NCBI GenBank assembly: GCA_046350295.1
Contig: JAXMAR010000034.1
Coordinates: forward strand, 1 to 64,000
Source: JAXMAR01 sp046350295
GTDB lineage: Bacteria; Planctomycetota; Planctomycetia; Gemmatales; Gemmataceae
DNA length: 64,000 bases
Direction of reading: 5' to 3'
In this document: positions 42,313-51,626 of the stretch, piece after piece
Layout: each line of letters begins with the position of its first letter
Position numbering within the stretch: the stretch's first letter is position 1
Notes under the pieces: model-generated
What the model saw: the letters and a program-made list of their open reading frames with translations, nothing else
What the model was told of the DNA's origin: nothing
Databases searched by the model: none
Made by a program: the position numbers and the translations under genes

Positions 42313-42624
42313 CTATTCCGCTTGCCCGACTGGCGCCGTCGTCTCGTCGTAATGGATCAACCCTTCCTCTTCGTCGAACCAGACGCCGCGGTGTCCCGGA
42401 AACGCCACATTCCAGAGATCGACGATCTCCTCGCTCTCCAGACCGTTCTTGATGTGCCCGACGATCTTTCGCAGGTACCTGGCGGAATCTCTGCCGACCT
42501 CCGCTTCGGTGACCTCCTCCTCGGGAAAAAGCTCGTTATGGATGGCGACCAGGTCATCCGCCCGCGAATGCTCGGCCGCTTCCGTGAGTCGACGCACAGC
42601 TTCTTGTCTCGTGACCGTCACCAT
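42313..42624 (-). CDS. Small acidic partner of the HEPN protein
   Basis: 103 residues, very acidic and helical ('LVAIHNELFPEEEVTEAEVG', 'IVGHIKNGLESEEIVDLWNV'), ending 'WFDEEEGLIHYDETTAPVGQ'. It has no DNA-binding motif that I can see. Its position directly upstream of the HEPN gene on one transcript suggests an antitoxin or accessory protein; this is inferred from context only. Confidence 0.7.
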   Translation of the reverse strand: MVTVTRQEAVRRLTEAAEHSRADDLVAIHNELFPEEEVTEAEVGRDSARYLRKIVGHIKNGLESEEIVDLWNVAFPGHRGVWFDEEEGLIHYDETTAPVGQAE

Positions 42625-42851
42625 GAGCAGCCCTCCGATTCTTCCATCGAATCCTACCCCATTCTACGGCGCCGGATCCTCTTCTCAACTCCTCGCCCCC
42701 CCTCCTTGCACCCGCGTCTCTCCCTGTTACAATTCACTCGCTCCCGAGCCGTTCGCCCCCTTCAAGCGGTCACACCGGAAGCGGGTCAGGACTGTGGCGC
42801 CACGCATGGCCTGGCACGATCGTCGTCATTGAATCTCAGGAGGAATTGCTG
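42625..42851. other. Intergenic region between HEPN module and DUF1501 gene
   Basis: Divergent promoter region. Pyrimidine-rich (CCTCGCCCCCCCTCC) with no coding signal. An AGGAGG ribosome-binding site at 42839-42844 precedes the short frame listed next. Confidence 0.4.
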
Positions 42852-42971
42852 ATGTCGGCTCGCGCGGGTTTTTCCCTTAGCCCCGGCGCCATCTCCAGAC
42901 CCCAGACCATCGACCCGCCACCGAAACGTGGTAGAATCTCATGGTCCATGCCTGGGAGGTTGCCGTGCTGA
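42852..42971 (+). CDS. Possible leader ORF ahead of the DUF1501 gene
   Basis: A 39-codon frame (MSARAGFSLSPGAISRPQTI...) with a consensus AGGAGG eight bases before the ATG. Its stop overlaps the GTG start of the DUF1501 gene (GTGCTGA), so it could couple translation. The product resembles nothing I know; the ribosome-binding site is the only positive evidence. It may be the remnant of a lost gene. Confidence 0.3.
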   Translation: MSARAGFSLSPGAISRPQTIDPPPKRGRISWSMPGRLPC

Positions 42972-44368
42972 CGATCCGTGACGCCGGAACGACGCTGTGC
43001 GATCAGTTGACGCGGCGGGACTGGCTGCGCCTCGGCGCGATCGGGGCGCTGGGGCTGTCGGCGCCGGCTCTGGATGCGGGGCGGGCGCAGGCGAGCGCGC
43101 CTCGGCGGACCGGACCGTTCGGCAAGGCCAGGGCGTGCATCCTCGTCGGTTTGACGGGCGGGCCGCCGCAGCACGAGACGTGGGACCCGAAGCCGGACGC
43201 GCCCGAGGAGGTCCGCGGGCCGTTCAGGCCAATCGCGACTTCTGTTTCCGGATTGCAGGTCTGTGAGCTGATGCCGCGGCTGGCGCGACAGGCGCATCAT
43301 TTCGCCGTCCTGCGAGCGGTCTCGACGCGCGACAACGCCCATTCCTCCAGCGGCTACTACATGCTGACCGGCGTGCCGCATGTGCCGCCGAACGTCGAGA
43401 GCGCCCGGGCTGCGGCGCCCAACAACTGGCCGAGCCTCGCGGCGCTGGTCAACCGGCTCAAGTCCCGGCCGGGCGGCATGCCCGCCTCCGTGGTGTTGCC
43501 CGAGCACATCTGGAACGACGGCAATATTCCCTGGCCCGGGCAAGATGCCGGTTTCCTCGGCCGGGCCGCTGACCCATGGCTGGTGCACTGCGATCCCTCG
43601 GCGCCGAATTTCCAGCTTCCGGCCACGGCGTTGCCGCCGGAGATGACGCCGCTGCGCTTCGACGAGCGCCGCTCCCTGCTGGCCCAGGTGAATGGGCATC
43701 TCGACGGGCTCGACCGCTCCGCGGCGGTCACGGCCTACGACGAGCGCGTCCAGCAAGCGCTCGACATGATGAGATCGGGGGCCGTGCGGCGGGCGTTCGA
43801 TCTGGAGCGCGAACCGGCGGCCCTGCGCGATCGCTATGGCCGATCGCGTTACGCGCAGAGCGTGCTTCTGGCGCGGCGCTTGATCGAGGCGGGCATCTCC
43901 CTGGTGCAGATCAACTGGACGCGCATGGGACCCAACCTACCCAACCAGGGCGGCTGGGATACGCACGAGAAAAACGCCGAGTCGCTGCGCGGCCATCTCA
44001 TGCCGTTGATGGATCGGGTATGCAGCGCCCTGATCGAGGACCTCGAAGCGCGGGGCCTGCTCGACGAGACGCTTGTCGTCTGGGGCGGGGAGTTCGGCCG
44101 CACACCCCGGCACAACGGGAACGGTGGCCGCGATCACTGGGGCTCGGTCTTCTCGATGGCGTTGGCCGGCGGCGGCGTCCGCGGCGGCGTGGTCCACGGC
44201 GCCTCCGATCGCCTGGGCGCCTATCCGCGCGACGGTATGGTAACGCCGCAAGACCTGAGCGCGACCATCTTCCACCTGCTCGGCGTCGCCCCGGGGACCG
44301 AAGTTCACGACACGCTCGGCCGGCCCATCGCGGTGACCCGGGGGACGGTGATCGAGCCGATCGTCTGA
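42965..44368 (+). CDS. DUF1501 domain-containing protein (Tat-exported)
   Basis: 467 residues from the GTG at 42965, preceded by GGGAGGT (42954-42960); starts like 'VLTIRDAGTTLCDQLTRRDW' are typical, while the ATG at 42941 has no such site. Tat signal 'TRRDWLRLGAIGALGLSAPA'. DUF1501 core 'GGPPQHETWDPKPDAPEEVR' and 'VVWGGEFGRTPRHNGNGGRD', ending 'IFHLLGVAPGTEVHDTLGRP'. Role as for the 3.4 kb copy: exported, unproven hydrolase-like fold. It converges with the encapsulin operon. Confidence 0.93.
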   Translation: MLTIRDAGTTLCDQLTRRDWLRLGAIGALGLSAPALDAGRAQASAPRRTGPFGKARACILVGLTGGPPQHETWDPKPDAPEEVRGPFRPIATSVSGLQVCELMPRLARQAHHFAVLRAVSTRDNAHSSSGYYMLTGVPHVPPNVESARAAAPNNWPSLAALVNRLKSRPGGMPASVVLPEHIWNDGNIPWPGQDAGFLGRAADPWLVHCDPSAPNFQLPATALPPEMTPLRFDERRSLLAQVNGHLDGLDRSAAVTAYDERVQQALDMMRSGAVRRAFDLEREPAALRDRYGRSRYAQSVLLARRLIEAGISLVQINWTRMGPNLPNQGGWDTHEKNAESLRGHLMPLMDRVCSALIEDLEARGLLDETLVVWGGEFGRTPRHNGNGGRDHWGSVFSMALAGGGVRGGVVHGASDRLGAYPRDGMVTPQDLSATIFHLLGVAPGTEVHDTLGRPIAVTRGTVIEPIV

Positions 44369-44415
44369 CCGAGCCACGCTTTCATTCACCCCGCCGACCG
44401 GCCGGGACGGTACAT

Positions 44416-44871
44416 TCAGCCGGGCTTCGGCCCAGGTGGGGTTTGGGGCGCCGGCGGGGGCGGTTCATCGCGCATCGGGCTCGCGGCGTTCTGAAGGAAA
44501 TAGTAGTTTCGCGCTCGCCCTCGGACGGGCCGGACGGGACCGGCGGGGACGTTCGCCGGCAAGTCGCTCAGATCGATGTCGCCGTGTGGAAAGGGGCCGG
44601 CCCGCGACGGGACGGCGGAAGGCGGCGCGGCCGGCACGTCAGGCGGCGCGGTAGGCGGCGCGGTAGGCGGCGAGGTAGGCGGCGTGCCGGAGGGCGGGAC
44701 CTGCGGCGCGGCGTCGCCCTGGACCTGGCGTCGGGCGCCGTGGACTGCGTCGTGCAACTGCTCGCGTATCTCGCCGCGAACCGCGGGATCGAGGATGTTC
44801 CCGGCGCCGGGGATGCCCGGTCGCTGGAACCCGGGCGGCGGTCCAGGCATTCCTGGGCTTTCTTCGGCCAT
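44416..44871 (-). CDS. Proline-rich disordered protein, partner of the encapsulin
   Basis: 151 residues, about one third Pro and much Ala/Gly. The start follows the encapsulin stop by one base (TGACATG), so it must be cotranslated. Layout: disordered 'PGMPGPPPGFQRPGIPG', a predicted amphipathic helix (residues 28-47, 'LDPAVRGEIREQLHDAVH'), a T/S-A-P-P repeat region (residues about 59-80), then a conserved-looking patch 'RGRARNYYFLQNAASPM' near the end, then PPPPAPQ. It has no enzyme domain. Known Family 2 cargo-loading regions are disordered and Pro/Ala/Gly-rich, so this could be a free-standing loading or adapter protein. That role is my inference. Confidence 0.8.
   Translation of the reverse strand: MAEESPGMPGPPPGFQRPGIPGAGNILDPAVRGEIREQLHDAVHGARRQVQGDAAPQVPPSGTPPTSPPTAPPTAPPDVPAAPPSAVPSRAGPFPHGDIDLSDLPANVPAGPVRPVRGRARNYYFLQNAASPMRDEPPPPAPQTPPGPKPG
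44641..44688. repeat. 12-bp tandem repeat in the Pro-rich gene
   Basis: Four copies of AGGCGGCGCGGT (the last two with changes) encode the tetrapeptides T-A-P-P, T-A-P-P, T-S-P-P, G-T-P-P in reverse order. Copy number may vary between strains, and assembly here could collapse or expand it. Confidence 0.85.
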
Positions 44872-44872
44872 G

Positions 44873-45751
44873 TCACACGCTCACTTTCTCGAGTACGCCC
44901 AGGGCGTCGTCGACGAGCACGGCCACCGAGAAATAGCACGTCACGAGATAGCTTGCCGTCCCCTGCTGATCGATACCCATGAAGCGGACGGCCAGGCTTT
45001 GCAAATGCTCGTCGCCGATCCCCTCCTGATGCAAGCCGACGACGCCTTGCTCTTGCTCGCCGACGCGCATCAGGAGGATGGAGGTCGAGTCACGGCCGTC
45101 CGTCTTGGCGATGGGCAATTTGTCGCAGGGCAGGATCGGCACGCCGCGCCAGGAGGCGAAGGAGACGCCGAACATCTCGACGGATTCGAGCGGCAGGCCG
45201 CGCGCGTTGCACTCGCGTCCGAAGGCCGCCAGGGCCCGCGGATGGGCGACGAAGAAGGCGGGCATCTTCCAGACCTTAGCCAGGAGGTTGTCCAGATCGT
45301 CGGGGGTCGGCGGGCCGGCGAGCGTCGGCAGGCGCATGTGCTTCGCCGCCACCGTCAGCAGGCCGAAGTCCGTACTGTTGATGAGCCGGCGTTCCTTCTC
45401 CTCCTTGATGGCCTCGACGGTGAGCCGGATCTGCTCGCGCAGTTGATCGTGCGGTGCGCTGTGCAGGTCGGGGATGCGCGTGTGGACCTCGAGAACCGTC
45501 TGAACCGTGGCGAGCGTGATCTCGCGCGGCTTCTCCTCGTAATCGACGAACGTACGCGGCAGCGCGGCCCCTTCCTTGTGCTCCGCGCTGACCTGGGCGG
45601 CCTTCGTCACGCGATTGATGCGATAAATGCCGGCCTTGACCTGGACCCAAGGCAACAGCTTGAGAATCCAGCGCGGCGTGATCCCTTCCCACAACGGCAC
45701 GGTCTTTGTGCTGGTGGCGAGGTTCTGAGCGGCTAAGGTCGAGAGTGGCAT
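44873..45751 (-). CDS. Family 2 encapsulin shell protein (SrpI-like, Family 2A size)
   Basis: 292 residues from the ATG at 45751; earlier in-frame residues are not homologous. The HK97-type Family 2 pattern runs the whole length: 'LAAQNLATSTKTVPLWEGIT' then PRWILKLLPWVQVKAG; 'LPRTFVDYEEKPREITLATV'; 'HDQLREQIRLTVEAIKEEKE'; 'GPPTPDDLDNLLAKVWKMPA' FFVAHPRALAAFGREC; 'SLAVRFMGIDQQGTASYLVT'. It has no cyclic-nucleotide-binding insert, so it is of the 2A type and should form an icosahedral protein compartment. Known 2A shells carry a cysteine desulfurase; none is adjacent here. Confidence 0.93.
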   Translation of the reverse strand: MPLSTLAAQNLATSTKTVPLWEGITPRWILKLLPWVQVKAGIYRINRVTKAAQVSAEHKEGAALPRTFVDYEEKPREITLATVQTVLEVHTRIPDLHSAPHDQLREQIRLTVEAIKEEKERRLINSTDFGLLTVAAKHMRLPTLAGPPTPDDLDNLLAKVWKMPAFFVAHPRALAAFGRECNARGLPLESVEMFGVSFASWRGVPILPCDKLPIAKTDGRDSTSILLMRVGEQEQGVVGLHQEGIGDEHLQSLAVRFMGIDQQGTASYLVTCYFSVAVLVDDALGVLEKVSV

Positions 45752-45908
45752 GACGGTTCCCCAAACGAGCCGGGACCGTGAACGGATTGGCGCCGGCGGC
45801 GATGCCGTAGGCTTACGGAAGGCGGTCGCGAAAGGCCAGAACGGCGCCGGCCATCGCGCCGGCAACTAAGGCGCCGCCCAGAGTCCTACAGGTCTCGCGC
45901 GCGTCCGA

Positions 45909-46856
45909 TCACGCCTCGCCGGGGCTTGGCGGCGCCGCTCCCGTTCGCGTGGCGATCAACTGATAGTGCTCGATACGACGGTGTTGCGCGAAGTTGAAGA
46001 GCCGCTCCTTGTAGGGCTTCACCAGGTCCAGATCGCAGCGGTAGATCACCAGCTCGTCGCCGAGCGTCGCGCTGCGGGCGACGATCTCCCCCGAGGGGGC
46101 GATGATCGCCGTCTGCCCGATCTGGCTTACGCCTTCCTCGACGCCGGCCTTGGCGACGCCGACGACCCAGCAGCCGTTCTGGTACGCGCCGGCTTGCATG
46201 CACAGCAGGTGGTGGAAGTCGGCCAGGTGGTCGATCTCGGGCTGGTCGGGGATGTGGTCCGGCGTGTTGTAGCCGAGCAGGATCAGCTCAGCGCCTTGCA
46301 GCGCCAGCATTCGGTAGCTCTCGACCCAGCGGCGGTCGTTGCAGATGCACATGCCGACGATGCCGCCGAAGGCGCGCCAGGCCGGGAAGCCGAGGTTGCC
46401 CACGTCGAAGTAGCGTTTCTCCAGGTTCTGAAACGGATGCTGCGGACGGTAATCGGCGTGGCCGGGCAAATGGATCTTGCGGTACTTGCCGATGATGCGG
46501 CCGTCGGCGCCGACCAGAATGCTCGTGTTGTAGCGGCGCTTGGCGCCCGCTTCGAGCGCCAATTCGGCATAGCCGAGGTAGAAGCCGATACCCAGCCGCG
46601 CCGCTTCGTCGAAGAGCGGTCGGGTCACCGGGCTCGGCATGTCGCGCTCGAACCAGGCGTCAAGCTCCGCCTCGTCGTCGATCCACCAGTGGGGAAAAAA
46701 GGCGGTCAGGGCGCATTCGGTGAAGACGATCAGGTCGCACCGCCGGGCCCGCGCCTCGCGCATCTGCTCGATCAAGCGCGTGACGACTTGGGCGCGCGGC
46801 ATGTGACGCGAAACCGGACCGCTCTGGGCCGCGGCGATCGTGAGGTGGCGTGGCAT
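45909..46856 (-). CDS. Nitrilase-superfamily amidohydrolase (N-carbamoyl-D-amino acid hydrolase-like)
   Basis: 315 residues. The catalytic triad is complete: Glu in 'LIVFTECALTAFFPHWW', Lys in 'GKYRKIHLPGHADYRP', Cys in 'GMCICNDRRWVESYRML'. 'C-N-D-R-R-W' and the 'HWWIDDEAE' segment are those of D-carbamoylases, which hydrolyse N-carbamoyl-D-amino acids to the D-amino acid, CO2 and ammonia. Normal family length. It lies 157 bases upstream of the encapsulin start on the same strand; a shared transcript is possible but the gap is larger than within the encapsulin pair. No disordered extension that could direct it into the shell. Confidence 0.9.
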   Translation of the reverse strand: MPRHLTIAAAQSGPVSRHMPRAQVVTRLIEQMREARARRCDLIVFTECALTAFFPHWWIDDEAELDAWFERDMPSPVTRPLFDEAARLGIGFYLGYAELALEAGAKRRYNTSILVGADGRIIGKYRKIHLPGHADYRPQHPFQNLEKRYFDVGNLGFPAWRAFGGIVGMCICNDRRWVESYRMLALQGAELILLGYNTPDHIPDQPEIDHLADFHHLLCMQAGAYQNGCWVVGVAKAGVEEGVSQIGQTAIIAPSGEIVARSATLGDELVIYRCDLDLVKPYKERLFNFAQHRRIEHYQLIATRTGAAPPSPGEA

Positions 46857-46926
46857 GGAGGTTCTCGGCGTGATCGAAGATCGGGCTAGATATAGGATAG
46901 CGATACCCGTTCCTCACGAGGTTCCC
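46857..46926. promoter_or_regulatory. Divergent promoter region, amidohydrolase / PQQ-like gene
   Basis: The 70 bases between divergent start codons must hold both promoters. AT-rich TAGATATAGGATAGCGATA near the middle could supply a -10 element in either direction; the exact boxes cannot be assigned. The PQQ gene's ribosome-binding site is CGAGG at 46917-46921. Confidence 0.35.
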
Positions 46927-48246
46927 ATGCGCTGTTCCATTTGCACTCTCCTCTTCGTCGCCGTCCCGCTGCACGCTCAAGAAAACTGGCCCCAGTTTCG
47001 TGGACCGACCGCGGCCGTGGCGCCGGGCGTAAAGCTCGAAGGCGAGCTGGCGCCGGTATGGACGACGCCGATCCACGAACTGGGGCGGGGTTGGTCGTCG
47101 CCGATCGTCTGGAAGGACCGCGTCTATCTCACCTTCGTCAAGAACGACAAGACGCCCAAGTCGCGGCCGGGGCTTTACATCGAAGGGGTCTTCGCCAGCA
47201 AGATTCCCGGCGAGCACGAGTGGTCGCTCGCCTGCTTCAGCCTCGACAAAGGGGAGCTGCTCTGGAAAAAGCTGCTGCACAAGGGGGAGGCGCCGGGGGC
47301 GGTGCACATCAAGAACAGCTACGCCTCCGAGACGCCGGTGACGGACGGCGAACGCGTCTACGCCTACTTCGGCAACCTCGGTCTGTTCTGCACGGACATG
47401 GACGGCAAGTCGCTTTGGACCGCGAAGCCGGGGACGTTCAAGACACGCTACGGTTGGGGCACGGCCGCCTCTCCCGTGCTTCACAACGGGAAGCTCTACA
47501 TCGTCCACGACAACGAGGAGACGTCGTTCCTCATCGCCTACAACGTCGCCACGGGCAAGGAATTGTTCCGCACGCCGCGCGCGGAGAAGAGCAACTGGGC
47601 CACGCCGTTCATCTGGGAGAACCGGCTGCGGACGGAGATCGTGACGTGTGGGACGCAGAAGGTGCGCTCCTACGACCTGGACGGCAAGCTGCTCTGGGAG
47701 CTGACCGGCATGTCGACGATCACCATCCCGACGCCGAGCGCCCGGCGCGACATGCTCTACATCGCCTCCGGCTACGTCATGGACGCGTCCCGGCCGATTT
47801 ACGCGATACGTCCCGGAGCGGAGGGGGACATCTCGCTGGGCAAGGACGAGACGAGCAACAAGTTCATCGCCTGGTCGCAGAAGCAGGGGGCGCCGTATCA
47901 CCCGTCGCCGCTGCTTTACGACGGCCGACTGTACGTTGTCTACGACAAGGGCTTTCTGGCCTGCTTCGACGCGGCGACCGGGAAGGAGGTGTACGCGAAG
48001 GAGCGGATCGACCCGGGCCGGGACAAGTTCACCGCCTCGCCCGTGGCGGCCGCGGGGCGGATCTTCATCGCGAGCGAGGAAGGGGACCTGTTCGTGCTCA
48101 AGGCGGGGCCCAAGTTCGAGGCGCCGGCGAAGGTCGATCTGAAGGAGGAGATGTGCCTGGCGACCCCGGCCCTGGTGCGCGACAGCGTGATCGTGCGGAC
48201 GGACCGGGCGCTCTGGCGGTTGGCGGGGAAGAAGGGGAGGGAATAA
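46927..48246 (+). CDS. Secreted PQQ-like beta-propeller protein
   Basis: 439 residues with a signal peptide (MRCSICTLLFVAVPLHA, then QENW). Typical mature start 'NWPQFRGPTAAVAPGVKL'. Propeller blades end in 'L-W-x' repeats (KGELLWKKL, DGKSLWTAK, DGKLLWELT) and 'TGKELFRTP', 'TGKEVYAKE'. Final blade 'RAGRIFIASEEGDLF'-type. It probably sits in the periplasm or on the cell surface; cofactor binding is unproven. The stop shares one base with the next start (TAATG), so the VOC gene is coupled to it. Confidence 0.9.
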   Translation: MRCSICTLLFVAVPLHAQENWPQFRGPTAAVAPGVKLEGELAPVWTTPIHELGRGWSSPIVWKDRVYLTFVKNDKTPKSRPGLYIEGVFASKIPGEHEWSLACFSLDKGELLWKKLLHKGEAPGAVHIKNSYASETPVTDGERVYAYFGNLGLFCTDMDGKSLWTAKPGTFKTRYGWGTAASPVLHNGKLYIVHDNEETSFLIAYNVATGKELFRTPRAEKSNWATPFIWENRLRTEIVTCGTQKVRSYDLDGKLLWELTGMSTITIPTPSARRDMLYIASGYVMDASRPIYAIRPGAEGDISLGKDETSNKFIAWSQKQGAPYHPSPLLYDGRLYVVYDKGFLACFDAATGKEVYAKERIDPGRDKFTASPVAAAGRIFIASEEGDLFVLKAGPKFEAPAKVDLKEEMCLATPALVRDSVIVRTDRALWRLAGKKGRE

Positions 48247-48656
48247 TGGCACGACCTATGAACAACGAAAACTGGCGTGCCGCGCCGATCCTCGGCGTGC
48301 GGCGCGTGCGGCAGGCGGCGGAGTATTATCGGGACGTGCTCGGCTTCAACCTCGATCCGGCGGACGGCGTCTTTCAGCCGAGCCCGGACGAGCCGGAGGG
48401 GGTGTACGCGATCGTCAAACGCGGCGGCGTGTGGATTCACTTCCAGATCCGCCGCGGCGAGATGCCGGAACGGACGCGCCAACCGCTCGAGCGCGATGTC
48501 TATCTCTATGTCGACGACATCGACGCTCTGCACGAGGAACTGCGGCGCCGCGGGGCGACGGTCCTCCAGCAGCCCCGGCCGACGCCCTATGGGCTGCGCG
48601 AGATGGTTGTCGAGGACTTGAACGGATACCGGCTTGCTTTCGGGCAGATGGCGTGA
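48246..48656 (+). CDS. VOC-family (glyoxalase/bleomycin resistance-like) protein
   Basis: 136 residues; ATG overlaps the last base of the PQQ gene's stop. Two beta-alpha-beta-beta-beta modules: 'APILGVRRVRQAAEYYRDVL' GFNLD and 'DVYLYVDDIDALHEELRRRG', with C-terminal 'VEDLNGYRLAFGQ'. The family binds metal or small molecules, and members are often dioxygenases or resistance proteins. No substrate can be inferred. Confidence 0.9.
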   Translation: MARPMNNENWRAAPILGVRRVRQAAEYYRDVLGFNLDPADGVFQPSPDEPEGVYAIVKRGGVWIHFQIRRGEMPERTRQPLERDVYLYVDDIDALHEELRRRGATVLQQPRPTPYGLREMVVEDLNGYRLAFGQMA

Positions 48657-49004
48657 CGGGCGCCTAGGAAGCCCTTCGGCGTCAACGAAGATACTCAAGA
48701 AGATAAGTCCCGACGGTTTGTCGATGTCCAGACGTCGCATCAAGCTTGGTTGGCGGTTTTTGCGGATTTGCCGGATGCGTCCGAGAGGAAAGGAGTTGGG
48801 GCGCGGGCTGGAAATACGTCGCGATGAGTGGGTGTGTCGGCGACGAGATGAGACGAAATCGAGGGCGTTGATTTCAGTATCTAGGGCGTGTCGAAATGCA
48901 ATGAAAAGAAAGGACGGCGCCATCACCCCCAGGCTCGAAGACTCGCCTGCGGGCCTGCTTGGGTCCCCCTCACTCCTAGCCCTCTCCCCGAGGGAGCGGG
49001 AGCG
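48657..49004. other. Gene-poor stretch
   Basis: 348 bases without a credible gene; frames on both strands are short or Arg-rich and lack start signals. It contains one dispersed GC-rich repeat copy at its right edge (48966-49002). Confidence 0.5.
48966..49002. repeat. Dispersed CCCTCACT...CCCTCTCCCC repeat
   Basis: CCCCCTCACTCCTAGCCCTC then TCCCCGAGGGAGCGGGAG: same family as the copies at 35990 and 40124, with the GAGGGAG arm partly conserved. Confidence 0.55.
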
Positions 49005-50441
<1,437 letters not shown>

Positions 50442-50524
50442 TTTGCGGGGTGGGTTGGTGGCGGGCTTATGGGTCTATGTTCGCAAATCGGGGGTTGGCG
50501 CTCAAGGGATTTTCGGGCGCATCG

Positions 50525-50923
50525 TCAAGTCCCTTCGCCCTGAGGGAGTATCCGAACGATCTCGACTTCACGATGCATGCGTCCTTTGGTCCCATACCAG
50601 CCGCGAGCGCTAACGACGCCTTCAAAGACGACAAGCCCACCTTTCTCAGGAAAAAAGTCGAGCAGGTCGTCTGCAAGGACGGGCTCCCAACGCTCAACAG
50701 GGTAAAACAGCGAGAGAAACGCGAGAATGGCGACGAAGACGACCAGAGCTGTTTCGCCCCAGAACCCGAGCGCGAACCCGACGAGCAGGATCAGCAGAGT
50801 CAATACAGCTTCGACGAGCCGACGAACGCGAGGGGCTCGGACCAGGATGCATGGCGCCCCGGGGACATAGATGCCGTGATAGCGTTCGACTTCGCCGACC
50901 AGAGGCTTGGTCAGTGGCAGCAT
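50525..50923 (-). CDS. Small membrane protein, hypothetical
   Basis: 132 residues with two transmembrane helices back to back ('VEAVLTLLILLVGFALGFWG', 'LVVFVAILAFLSLFY') and soluble ends ('VERYHGIYVPGAPCILVRAP'; 'KGGLVVFEGVVSARGWYG'). No family recognised. Located downstream of the toxin/antitoxin pair on the same strand. Confidence 0.6.
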   Translation of the reverse strand: MLPLTKPLVGEVERYHGIYVPGAPCILVRAPRVRRLVEAVLTLLILLVGFALGFWGETALVVFVAILAFLSLFYPVERWEPVLADDLLDFFPEKGGLVVFEGVVSARGWYGTKGRMHREVEIVRILPQGEGT

Positions 50924-50945
50924 CGCAGGACAGTGGAGCGGCAGT

Positions 50946-51296
50946 CTACCCGGTTTTCTTGCGCGGATGAGACGGATTCAGCTTGTAGCCCAGGAGTTTG
51001 ACGAGGCGATCGATGGTGTCCGAGGAAAGTGTGCTTTCGCCAGTGAGGAAATCGGTCAGATCGGCGGGCGGGATTTCGATCTTCTTCGCGATTTCCCAGA
51101 GGTCCCATTTACTCTCGTGCATGGCGCGGCGCAGCTCGCCGCTGAGCGTCTTCTCTTTACGGGCGTTAATCATCATCTGATGGCGGCGGAGCAGCTCGGG
51201 CAGCTCTTCGGCGACCTTCTTGCGCGCGATGGTCAGTCGCCGCTTTTGCGCGGGGGTGAGTTCCCCATAGATTCGTCGTGCCTGTCGTTTTCGCAT
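50946..51296 (-). CDS. XRE-type helix-turn-helix antitoxin
   Basis: 116 residues. The N-terminal region is helical and basic ('ELTPAQKRRLTIARKKVAEE'). The C-terminal HTH 'ELRRAMHESKWDLWEIAKKI' then EIPPADLTDFLTGESTLSSD matches XRE/Cro-type repressors. The gene starts three bases after the toxin's stop. In this toxin-first order (as in HigBA/BrnTA-like modules) it would repress the operon and neutralise the toxin. A decayed copy lies at 55318. Confidence 0.88.
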   Translation of the reverse strand: MRKRQARRIYGELTPAQKRRLTIARKKVAEELPELLRRHQMMINARKEKTLSGELRRAMHESKWDLWEIAKKIEIPPADLTDFLTGESTLSSDTIDRLVKLLGYKLNPSHPRKKTG

Positions 51297-51299
51297 CGT

Positions 51300-51548
51300 T
51301 CACCTGCGAGGCTCGTCCACCTCGTAAGCAGTCACCGGGAGAATCGTCATGTCGTCGAGCCGCTCGTAGACCGCGATGATGAAGCGGCCGTCCTCAGTAT
51401 AGCCGAACGCGGAGTGATTGCCGGAAGAGCGACTCCTATCGACGGATTGCGGACTGCATACGACCCGCTCAAAGTCTTCCGGCGTGAGATCATGCTCGGC
51501 CAGATGCTCGACAAGGTCGTCTGTCCAGAAGAAGAAGTAGTAGGGCAT
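51300..51548 (-). CDS. BrnT/DUF4258-like toxin
   Basis: 82 residues: 'YYFFFWTDDLVEHLAEHDLT' then PEDFERVVCSPQSV, 'RSRSSGNHSAFGYTEDGRFI' and 'LPVTAYEVDEPRR'. The order of a W/H-rich first helix, an S-R-S-S-G loop and a final R/K-x-Y-strand matches small RelE/BrnT-fold ribonuclease toxins. It is immediately followed by an XRE antitoxin gene on the same strand. The exact family name is uncertain; the toxin role is inferred from fold and partner. Confidence 0.8.
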   Translation of the reverse strand: MPYYFFFWTDDLVEHLAEHDLTPEDFERVVCSPQSVDRSRSSGNHSAFGYTEDGRFIIAVYERLDDMTILPVTAYEVDEPRR

Positions 51549-51626
51549 GAGGCGAGCGTGCTGCGTGAATCATCCAGGTAGATGTTCATCGCGGACGATG
51601 CGGGCGTGTTCTTCGGGAGGGACCGG

